DNA from: Hirsutella rhossiliensis
Lineage: Eukaryota; Ascomycota; Sordariomycetes; Hypocreales; Ophiocordycipitaceae
DNA: 64,000 nt
Direction: 5' to 3'
Assembly: GCF_020360975.1 (NCBI RefSeq)
Contig: NW_025408668.1
Span: forward strand, 434,001 to 498,000
Of the stretch, positions 19,808 through 28,620 are shown piece by piece. Position 1 is the first letter of the stretch; each line of letters starts with the position of its first letter. Below the pieces are notes generated by a model that was not told the origin of the DNA, searched no databases, and saw only the letters and a program-made list of their open reading frames with translations. A program made the translations under genes and the position numbers.

Positions 19808-22415
19808 CATTCACGACAGGAAAGTCTTCAAAGACCCCAAGCGGCCGGGTCAAAATAGTGTACGCATGCGATCGCAACAGACTACCACCGAGCAACTCTA
19901 CCGAACGAGCACGCCGTACCTCGAGTCGAAAAACAGGCTGCAGGTTCTCGGTTCTGGCCAAGCAATCATTGGATGGAAGAACGTGGGTACTCGGGCATCG
20001 GCCTGACAAAGAGTGCGCCCAGCATAATCACCCACCCAGCGAAGACCCATCTGCGCACCCAGCACATCGCCGCCTTGAAGAGCGAGATGCCACAACTATT
20101 TCGAATCTGACAAAGTCTGGCGCTGCTCCTCGAGATATCAGGACATATCTCCATAATAACTCAGATACACTCGCTACTCAACGAGACATCTACAACCGTA
20201 TTGCGGCCACCAGAAGAGACCTACGTGAAGGCCAGAGCAGTATCCAAGCATTGGTTGACCAATTGCATGACGAGGGTTTTTTGTGCCGGGTCCAATTGGA
20301 TTCGGATAATCGGCTAACAGCTATTTTCTTCGCCCACCCAGACTCTGTTGCGTATCTCCAACACAACCCGGATGTCTTGTTGTTGGATTGCACGTACAAG
20401 ACAAATAAACACGCGATGCCACTCCTTGACATGGTTGGAGTAGACTCTTGTCAGCGTTCTTTTTGCATTGCATTTGCATTTCTCTCCGGTGAATCGGAGG
20501 AGGACTACTCATGGGCATTACAACATCTCAAGTCACTCTATCAGCATGAGCTGCCTTCCATCGTCTTGACCGATCGATGCCTAGCTGCGATGAATGCTGC
20601 GGCAACATGGTTCTCTTCTTCTCAAGCACTACTTTGCCTCTGGCATGTCAATAAGGCAGTCCTCCAGCACTGCCGGCCTGCCTTTACGCTGGTGGGCGAC
20701 CAAGCGACAAATCAGGCAGGGGACAACGCTTGGGATGAGTTCTATGCATTCTGGCACTCGATTGTGGCTTCGCCAAGTGAAGAGATATTCGAAGAGCGCC
20801 TGACTCAGTTTGAGCTTAAATACGGCGATGAATACTCCGATTCAGTTGGATACATTAAGACGTACTGGCTCGAGCCGTACAAAAAGATGATTGTCAAAGC
20901 ATGGGTGAATAAGCACTTGCACTTCGGCAACATAGCTACCTCGAGGTAGGGAGACTGAGTCTTTAACAGGAAATGAATATTAATGCATATCTGTTAGGGC
21001 TGAAGGCATCCATTCATTGATAAAGTCACATATCAAGACCTCTACATTCGACCTCTTCGACGTCTGGCAAGCAATGAAACACGCCATCACGAACCAACTG
21101 AAGGAACTCAATTATATTCGAGTGTCTCAGCAACTGCGGACGCCCCTCGACGTCTCCGGGGTGATGTTCGAGGCAGTGCGGGGCTGGGTTTCGCACCATG
21201 CTTTACGCAAGGTTCAAGAGCAGCGGCAATTGCTCCAAGGGTCACAAAAAGCTCCTTGCACTTTGACTTTACATCCTCACATGGGCTGCCATGCTCACAC
21301 ACGCTAAAGAGACTAGAGGAAGAAAAGCGAAACCTTTGCTGGAGCATTTTCACCCTCATTGGCACTTGAAGCGTGATATAGTCCAGCCACGGCCTGTCCT
21401 GGAACCAAGACGAGCCTCAAAACACCTTAATGTGAGACACGGTCAACCGACGACGAGCACTAGACGAGGATCCTCCGGATTTGAGATAGTCGAGGCTAGC
21501 AGGAGAGCTCCCAGTAAATGCAGCAGATGCCACACGGTTGGCCATATTATGACCTCAAGGGACTGCCCGCTAAGGTTTAAGGCAGCACAGGTCTTGGATC
21601 CTGTCCCGCAGCTAGATGCAAATCCTGGACTAACCACAGTTTCTGTTCCGGCTGATCCAACAGAGAGTGCGTCGGTGTCACGAGAGATACCTTTCACCAA
21701 TGCTATCCAATGCCCTGGAGAAGCCATTCGGCCCTCTTCTGCTGGTTCACACGCCACATTTACCTCCCCCAGTCCACCAGACTCACCTATTGCTCCCTTC
21801 CCCTCTGTCATCCCGGATTTCCCAGCTGGAGCTATACAAATCTCAGCAGGCGAAGAGTCTCTGGTTCCTGAGCCACCGGTTTTGCACGACCCTCTCTTAT
21901 CACCGCCGAGTTACGACTCCCCAGAAGCCATCTACGGCAGATATGTTGCCGCAAGGAACGCATGGTACGCAGCGCAGCCCGCCGGCAGCATCAAGACCAA
22001 CCAGAAATATCGCAGGGCGATGGGGCTTGTACTCAGGTATGACAAACAGAGCTATGAATGGTGTTTGGACTACAAACAAATGTCCAAGCGCTGCGTCACT
22101 TCAACAGGATCAAGGGAATGGACGAAGGAAGAGAGGATGGCGTATCTGGACTGGAGTAAAGCCGAGGATGAACGCGTTGAAACCCAGGTCGCCAAGGAGA
22201 TGGGTAACAATCCCTGGCAAATAAGAGAAGAGGTGCGAAAGACATCTGGGAGAGCATTGAACGGGACAGCAGGAAGCAGCAAGCCTTGCATACGACTACC
22301 AACTCGGTAGAACAGTGTATCGTAGTCAAATTGTAATAATGTCCTTTTTGGTATGGCCGAATTGCTGAACGAGCATAGGTATAAACGAAGCTTGCGTTGC
22401 ACATGTGTGCTATTA

Positions 22416-22501
22416 GGGGACACGGTTTTGGGGCTTAGTCAGAAAACGCGCCCCGGGCGCCAATTCTAAAATGGCGCCCGGGCGCCAGTGTATCAGCCGC
22501 C
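22416..22501 (-). repeat. M1 right terminal inverted repeat
   Basis: Inverted copy of 15783-15868, ending CCAGTGTATCAGCCGCC. Confidence 0.92.
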
Positions 22502-22850
22502 GTTCCCGAGGGCAAGCTCGCGTAACGCTGTCTCACTACCAGAGTTGAAAGCCACTCCCACTCATTCCGTGTACCCGTCTCGCGAAGGAGAGATCAAAAG
22601 TGGGCATAAAAGTGAATAGAGGGACTTTTCGTAGTAGATTCTCAGATGATCTGATAGTCCGTTTGATTCATGTGTTGATTGCTCTGCCCCCGGTTGCCAT
22701 TTTCCCGTCCAAACAGCCCCTTTTGTATCCCTCCAAGCTTCTCCCAAGTTGATATCCCGTTTTCAGGTATAGTATACATTCTATCAGAAAGAGGGCACTT
22801 TTTGCCACTTACTGAAGGCCACGTAAGTCATCTACGTCAGCAACATCAGC
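22502..22850. other. Spacer between M1 and a hAT fragment
   Basis: I see no gene, and it does not continue the M3 reading frame interrupted on the other side of M1. Confidence 0.4.
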
Positions 22851-23194
22851 TGATTGAGCTCGATAAACTCAATAACCTCTTCTCTCTCCTCAAACTCCGG
22901 CGTAATCCAGTGCGCAATAATGGCGAAAATAGGCACCCGATTCGGTGCTGTCCAGATATCAAGGGTGAGCGAGATGGTAGCACAATTGTACTCAAGCTCA
23001 ATCTTCAGCTTCTCTCTGCGTTCGACAAAGTCTGTGTAGATATGATTGCGTAAAGTTATACGACTCCTGTACACACAGGTTGTATTGTGAGCCAAGAACA
23101 TCTCTTGGAAAGCAGGGGTCTCAACAACAGAGAAGGGTTGTCGGTGTTTTACAAACCACTGGCGGATAGACTCCTTTGCCGTGAGCCTTGCTCT
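22851..23194 (-). mobile_element. Internal fragment of the H1-family hAT transposase
   Basis: Near-identical to about 16850-17190, reading SLTLDIWTAPNRVPIFAIIA and MFLAHNTTCVYRSRITLRNH on the - strand. Neither transposon end is present. It stops about 25 bp from the end of the small secreted gene at 23220. Confidence 0.85.
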
Positions 23195-23219
23195 CTGGCA
23201 TTAACTCACGAGGGCGCAG

Positions 23220-23510
23220 CTAGCTACCCCCAATAAGTACAAGAACCCAAGTCTCACTGCAGCGGGCCAACCTGGCTCGGAGTCTATGTCTGCCCATACG
23301 GTCCCGCTTGTGCAGGGCAACAGGGTATACAACTCCGGCTGGTCTTACGCGAGCAGCAGGGTGAATTCTGCAGCCACGATTCTTGTAGAACCTCGCCGCG
23401 CGGTAGGACAGTCCTCCATTTGTCGGGCAGATGGTATCGTAGAGGTACCACTTCCCGGCGTCTACACTCGCGAATGCCATGATTGACGTAATAAGTGGGT
23501 TGAACTTCAT
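23220..23510 (-). CDS. Possible small secreted protein, unknown family
   Basis: The ATG at 23510 sits in CACGATGAAG, the same context as the repeat-precursor gene. The 96-residue product starts MKFNPLITSIMAFASVDAGK, a plausible short signal peptide. It then has WYLYDTICPTNGGLSYRAAR and FYKNRGCRI, and an Arg-rich C-terminal half. Three cysteines are seen, few for a stable effector fold. An in-phase 42-bp GT...AG segment inside (GTAAGACC to CACAAG on the - strand, about 23306-23347) could be an intron. The 3' end lies against a hAT fragment, so the last residues may not be original. I do not recognise the family. Confidence 0.5.
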   Translation of the reverse strand: MKFNPLITSIMAFASVDAGKWYLYDTICPTNGGLSYRAARFYKNRGCRIHPAARVRPAGVVYPVALHKRDRMGRHRLRARLARCSETWVLVLIGGS

Positions 23511-23689
23511 CGTGTCGAACAAGAGGCGGGTTTTTGAGATAAGTACTTGTGGGTTAATACTGGTTGGATGCCGGGCCGTTCACTAAGATTACTAGGCCGA
23601 GCGGAAAGAAGACTGATAATGTGTCTTGAAATCTTTTGGCACGCGCGACGTGCCGGTTTGAAAAATAACCACAACAGAACCAGTAGCTT

Positions 23690-24255
23690 AAGCTGTCTTG
23701 ATTGATAGGTAGTAAGAGAAAAAGAAATATTCGAAGCGGCTGATGCTTATTCTTTATACTTAGAGAATACTATGCGCTCTCTTAGCGTAAGCAGGCGCTC
23801 AACTTAGCACAGAAGTTATGCGAAGGGCCTAAACATCTAGCTCCGACAATTTCAGCGATAGCGTCTATAGCAGGGAGAATACTTAAAAGAAAGGCTAGTA
23901 ATGAGGCTAGAGGGTATTAAGAATAGTCTATCTATATTAAACACGCTTATTAGCGAAAAAAGAGAAGATTGGCACTATTTGGAATGCCGATGCGAGGAGG
24001 CTGATAGGTAATAAGGAGATAAACGTCCGTAGAAGTGAGAATCTTAATCAGCGGGCTATTTAAAAGAGCTAAGGCGGAGCTTAACCCTAAGTGACATATA
24101 TTAAGGAATGTAAGTATCAGCCAAAAAGGAATGTGACGTTAGATAAAAAAGAATGTGATATTAGCTGAAAAGGAATGCTATATCAGCTGAAATCTGCTTC
24201 CTTACCAGCAGGACGCTGATAACTGTGCTGGTCAGTCATAAACAGCATTCTAATT
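23690..24255 (-). repeat. Dispersed repeat R1, copy B with outer tail
   Basis: 23690-24106 is the inverted counterpart of 11606-12023. The tail to 24255 has AAGGAATGT-type repeats and a block (GCTGAAATCTGCTTCC...AACAGCATTCT) also found at 3324-3385. Compared with copy A, several changes are C to T or G to A. It ends 179 bp upstream of the small secreted gene start. Confidence 0.8.
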
Positions 24256-24308
24256 TACAAGCAGTTAATATATCCCTTCGGCTGTTATTCAGCCGAAGGC
24301 TGACTACT

Positions 24309-24334
24309 AGGGGGGCCTAAAAGTCGGCCATGTC
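24309..24334. mobile_element. Truncated terminal repeat of a T1-family element
   Basis: TAGGGGGGCCTAAAAGTCGG matches the first bases of element T1 at 58347, then is cut off by LTR-like sequence starting TGTCACACA. Confidence 0.6.
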
Positions 24335-24607
24335 ACACAGAGTATATCAGCCTCCAACAGTCTGATTCCCCTATTCGCACAGTTAGCCTATATTTTAGGT
24401 CGTGGCAGTTTGTAATGCCATATTAGTGATGGATTCGAACCTTCTAGATGACATCGTAATCTAGGTGTGACGCGTCACGGACTGAGCCAGAAGGCTGTGG
24501 ACTCTATTACGAAGATTCTACTCTGAAGAAGAGAAAGAAGAACAGAACAATACAGCCGGGTGTCCTCTCCCTAAATATGTCTTCCGTACGTGTGGGCCGT
24601 GGCTTAA
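24335..24607 (+). repeat. LTR-like repeat, diverged copy, left part (split by H3)
   Basis: It starts TGTCACACAGAGTATATCAG and shares CAGCCTCCAACAGTCTGA and CCTATTCGCACAGT with the 272-bp repeat at 28024. Its right part seems to continue after H3 at 27507-27690, where AATCAAGAGTTGTTCAGTCC and CTCATCCTCCG reappear. Confidence 0.5.
24424..24496 (-). ncRNA. tRNA-like sequence with A and B boxes (possible SINE head or tRNA remnant)
   Basis: On the - strand an A-box-like TGGCTCAGTCCG is followed after 36 nt by a perfect B box GGTTCGAATCC, a spacing typical of tRNA genes. An anticodon-like stem CTAGAT/ATCTAG lies between. The acceptor arms do not pair, so it is not a working tRNA gene as read. Confidence 0.35.
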
Positions 24608-24615
24608 CAACATGT

Positions 24616-27498
24616 CAGGGTGGCAAACCACTCAATCAACTCAACCAAAGAGTCAAATTGAGTAGATTGACGGCTTACATCAGCGAACCTCTCGTTGAGT
24701 TGAGCAATCCAAGCCCTCGTTGAATTGATTGCGTTGATTGATGGAGTTGATGCCCTACCCTACCTATTAGTAAGCTACTTAAGGTCCTCAACACCATCAA
24801 CTTCTCGTCCTTCGTGGGGCACCTCTTCGGGAAGACATCGTCATCGACTGAAGCATCAATAATCCCTGGTAGTCGGGTATTAGCCCTGCCTTCAGCCAAG
24901 ACCGAATTGCCTGGCCTGCATTGATCGTGTTAGCCTGAAGCCGGCTGCGTAGTCGTGTGACCATTAGCCCAGCAAATGAGAACGCCCTCTCGCACTCTGC
25001 TGACATTGGCGGTATAGATAGCATATCAAAGGCCATTCGAGCAAGTCTGGGATACGTTGACTCTTTGAGTTGCCAGTATTGGAACGGATCCGTGATGTCT
25101 CCGTCATCTGCGCCGATATCAACAGTCCAGCGATCGAATTCATCGGCAGTAGGTGGCCCACGACGGGTTGTGGCCGTCTGACCAGCTTGTAGCCGGTGCC
25201 TCAGTCGGAACTGTTGGAACTCGTTCAAGTCGTCAACCTTTCGACGTTTAACCATCGGAATAGCCTCGTCATCGCTGAGAATTAATGACTTATAGTCGCG
25301 TTCCCAGATGCCCCGAACAATCCGTCGTGCCTCAAGGACCCATTCAGGTCGATGAGCCCAAGCCTCCTCAAACCATTGCAGTCGCAAGGCGGGATGGAGA
25401 GCGACTGCAGCATAATATACCGGGCACTCAACCAACTTGATATAGTATTTCTCCAACTTCTTCCACCCCAATTCGACGTTTATCGCGAAATGCTCGGAAT
25501 CAGGCACATCCTTGGCGAATTCCTTTGCCTCTTCCAATCGTTCAAGGAGATATTCGAATGCTTGGATAATATCCCATGCTGTTCCGTATGCCACGAGGTT
25601 GCCGCCCTTACGCACCCGAATCTGGGCATCTCCCTCGAGGGCCTTGATGGCATTTTCGAAGTGCTTAAGAATATTCCGAAAGTGGCTGATCACTGTCCAG
25701 TCGTTACCGGTCAGCAGGTCAGAATCTCGGAGGCATGCAGGCATGTCTTTCTTCTTTGACCTGCTTCGGGTATATTCGAACTGTTCCAATGCGACGAGGT
25801 CGTCAAGAAAGTCGTGCAGTAGAGGGCTCGATCCATCATCTTATAATGGGACAACCATCGTGTCATGTTATCCGTTAGAACGTCAACTGGTTTCTTCGTA
25901 CTGTCCCTCTTGCGTTGTAGATCCCGAAGCATGTACGTTAACCTATCCGATTGATGAATCCAGTGGACAAGGTTGTGGAGCTTGCCAATAGGCCCCCTCT
26001 TCCGCCAGAGATCATGTCGAGCAAGGTCCAGGTCGAGTCGCTCTTCTGATTTGAAGACTTCATTATCTTTGCCAAAGAGCAGCGCTTTGGCCACGAGATT
26101 GATGATATGCCCAAAGCAGCGGACCCGTCTCTGCTTCCCTTCAAAATTAAAAACGTGTCCCAGTGCTGCTACCGCCGTATCGTTATTCTTCGCATTGTCA
26201 AGCGTGAAATACCCGATCTTGTCTTGAATCTCGAATGATTCGATCACTTCCGCCACCTGCGACGCTATATTCTCGCCAGTATGAGACTCTCGGAGTTCAG
26301 GAGCCCAAGGATGATCTTCTGTGGCCGCTTTTCCTTAGAGAGATAGAACGCAGCAATCCCATTAAGCGCATAGCGATTGGGCGATCTCCAGCCGTCAAAC
26401 GCAAGGTGTATCTGCCGGGCGCTCCTCAGTTCCTTTATCACAATATGCTTGTACTGGTGGTATTCTTGGAAAAGCTTCGTTCGAATAGTCGAGTGTGTCA
26501 TGTGGGCTTGAGTCAGGGCGATCGAGGGATTGAGGTATTCGAGAAGACGCCGGAATCGAGGGGCTTCAACTGCGCGGAAGGCAACATTCGACTCGGTGAT
26601 CCAAGCAAGCAAGAGAGATTGGAAGACATCTTTATCGAATTGGTTTTTTAGCTTGTTAATGAATGCTTGCTCCTTCTGGTCATTGGCATCGAGGTTGAAG
26701 AATTGGGCAATAGAACGCTTGTTGGTTGTAGAACCCTTCGGTAACCGTCTACCTGATGGGTCAATAACATTGTGAGCATCATGTAGATGGCGCTCAATGT
26801 TTAGGGTCCCTTTGCCGCGAAGCTCACGGGTCCCTTCGGCGATTTCTTCGGTAAACACCGCTCACAGACCCAGAGGCGATTATCTACGTTAGCTTGATGT
26901 TCAATGTCGAACCCAAAGCTCCAGATCCACGATTTGAGCTTGCCGGCGCGTTGAGACTTGGTATAGCCGCGGAAGTGATGCCAGGGAAGGCATCCCACTC
27001 GAGATGGGGAACGGGGCCTGAGTCGCCTGAATCGCCTGATGGCGGCAAGGGAGTAGAAGAAGGCTCAGGAGATTCGCTCATTGCATATAGGAATGTTTAG
27101 ATCAGCCAAGGCGTTGTGGAAGAATCGAGAAGTGTAAGTGGAACTGAGGCGAGAGATTGAACTTTGTTGTGAAGCGCGTCGATGCGCGCAGCGCGTCGAC
27201 TCTTCCAACGGAACAGGGGCCCTGTTCCCCGAAGAGGAGCAGGCTTACCTACAACGGGCCTGAGTAACCTGTAAGGTTAGTGGTAGCTATATACCCAATC
27301 CGTACCTACATTTCGCCTTGGCCACCTACCCTACAGGATCCCTGACCGTCAACGGCAATCTCATCAATCCATCAATCAACGGGAGCATGAATTGAATTGA
27401 CAAGCTTATTCAGCAGACACTCGATTGAGTTGATTGAGTTGACGGTTGCTCAACTATATTGAGCAACCGTTGCTGGGATTGAGTGGTTTGCCACCCTG
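24616..27498 (-). mobile_element. hAT transposon H3, complete at both ends
   Basis: The 2883-bp element begins CAGGGTGGCAAACCACTCAA and ends with the complement of the same string. It is flanked by the 8-bp duplication CAACATGT (24608-24615, 27499-27506). A hAT transposase on the - strand fills most of it. Intact ends and duplication make this the best-preserved hAT element in the window, although its gene has about three frame breaks. Confidence 0.93.
24797..27081 (-). pseudogene. hAT transposase of H3 (about 700 residues, three frame breaks)
   Basis: From the ATG at 27081 it reads a Ser/Pro-rich start, then a BED zinc finger (WVCERC ... IERHLHDAH), the RNase H-like catalytic region (LAFDGWRSPNRYALNGIAAF; FTLDNAKNNDTAV; RVRCFGHIINLVAKALL), DVLTDNMTRW, and the hATC dimerisation domain (DPFQYWQLKESTYPRLARMAFDMLSIPPMSAECERAFSFAG, quoted as landmarks DPFQYW, MAFDML, ECERAFSFAG). 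It would cut and paste H3. Frames change near 26815, 26275 and 25790. Each needs only a 1-2 base change, so this is either a recent corpse or an intact gene with base-call errors. Confidence 0.85.
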
Positions 27499-27506
27499 CA
27501 ACATGT

Positions 27507-28023
27507 GGGTCATGTACGCAAACGGGGTGTGACGGTGCTCAACGAAAGCCGTCACACTAGGCTGCCTGGGTGGCGATATCGCCACTCAACCCAACGTCAC
27601 AAGTATAAGAAGCCAACTTCTCCCATCACTTAGATAGAGAATCAAGAGTTGTTCAGTCCCCGATCTTCATGCTTGCTCAGCTCATCCTCCGATTCTCGGT
27701 TGATGACTGTTAGGGCCTTTTGGTTGTCGATATTTAGCACCAGGACGATGATAGCTGTGTCATTAGGGTGTGGCTCTCCATCCCACCCAGCCGTATCGAC
27801 ATTGACTGTCATGGTTTTTACCAGGCCAATATTTTGAAGCACCCGAAGGGTTTTGTAGGTGAGGTCGTAGCGCTCTGGCGAGGCGTCTTGCAAGAGAACT
27901 TGCTCGGCTTTTTCGCAGTCTATCGGCGTCCATGTATCCTTGGGCCTTGATTTACCACGTTTTCGTTCCAGACGAGCCCTGTCTAGGGCGGAAAAGATGG
28001 CGTCCAAGTCCTCGTGTGGAAAC
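27507..28023 (-). pseudogene. Unknown reading frame beside LTR-like sequence
   Basis: An open - strand frame (27642-28007, 121 codons) begins MDAIFSALDRARLERKRGKS and includes LRVLQNIGLVKTMTVNVDTAGWD and DTAIIVLVLNIDNQKALTVI. Its last 15 codons overlap sequence that resembles the end of the LTR-like repeat. No family is recognised; it could be a retrotransposon gag-like fragment or a captured gene piece. Confidence 0.3.
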
Positions 28024-28295
28024 TGTCACACATAGGATATCAGCCTCCAACAGTCTGACCCCCTATTCGCACAGTCCGTTTCCACATTTCCCCACAGAAA
28101 CTTCTAGGAGGCATCATCAACGCATCAGTGGCTTCCAGATGATCTGATCAGATGCTTCCATTCACTACCATTCCCTTCCATTCTCATATTCAGGCAGTCT
28201 ATAAAGATCTCGCCTCTTTCCCACCTTAGATAGCAGAATCAAGAGTCTTCCAGTCCCTGATCTTTATGCCCACTTGCTCATCCTCCGTGCGATAG
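28024..28295 (+). repeat. 272-bp dispersed repeat, LTR-like, copy 1
   Basis: It begins TGTCACACATAGGATATCAG and ends TCCTCCGTGCGATAG. The copy at 51799-52070 is inverted, the same length and almost identical. It has TATA-like TCTATAAAGATC. No target duplication or CA end is seen, so a solo LTR is only one reading. Confidence 0.7.
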
Positions 28296-28620
28296 GCGGT
28301 CAGGCTCGGTCTCTGACCACTTGGCGATATAGGGAATGCCTCTCTCGTCGAAAATCTTGATTAACGCGGCTGTAGGGCTCATTCAAGCTTCTCGCGACGC
28401 AGAAGCGCCCTGGCGTTATATATGTCCCTTCTCGTATAGACGGTTCCTGGGTGGCTGTCCCGAACAAGTCCCCCCACGTCACGTGCCCGGATGCCAACTC
28501 GCCGGCTTGTAGTCTCGATTGTTGCCTTGACAGGTTTAGTAAGCCTTCGGTGGACTGGGGAGCCAATAGAGGCGCGGACCCCCGCGCCTTTAAAGTCGGC
28601 GCGGACGTCCGCGCCTGTTA
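28296..28620. other. Spacer with palindromic GC-rich repeat
   Basis: No gene is recognised (a - strand frame of 88 codons at 28300-28566 is open but featureless). At 28571-28616 two palindromes, GGCGCGGACCCCCGCGCC and GGCGCGGACGTCCGCGCC, lie side by side; the same pair, inverted, lies at 42443-42489. Confidence 0.5.

Larger units (their letters stand above)
15922..22310 (+). pseudogene. M1 MULE transposase, split by H1, with one intron
   Basis: The ATG at 15922 starts MAEANFVDDVLPPEGIYESR. The frame is cut at 16038 by H1 and resumes in phase at 19816. The N-terminal FAR1-like region ends in HNHPPSEDPSAHPAH. The MULE catalytic core follows, with LLLDCTYKTNKHAMPL and IVLTDRCLAAMNA carrying the acidic residues and LCLWHVNK between. 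A canonical 52-bp intron (20946-20997) separates NIATSR from AEGIHSLIKS. A SWIM-type region (CTLT...GLPCSHT) and a zinc knuckle CSRCHTVGHIMTSRDC follow. Compared with the copy at 48144, it lacks single bases near 21270, 21335 and 22210, each at a homopolymer. Without H1 and these breaks it would be autonomous. Confidence 0.85.
15783..22501 (+). mobile_element. Mutator-like transposon M1, interrupted by hAT element H1
   Basis: Near-identical terminal inverted repeats of about 86 bp (15783-15868 and 22416-22501) begin GGCGGCTGATACACTGGCGC. Inside is a single + strand MULE transposase gene. Without H1 and its 8-bp duplication the element is about 2.94 kb. No direct duplication of target sequence is visible at the outer edges, although MULEs usually make 8-11 bp, so one flank may have been rearranged. 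A second copy of its 3' half lies at 48144-49629 in the opposite orientation. Confidence 0.88.
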
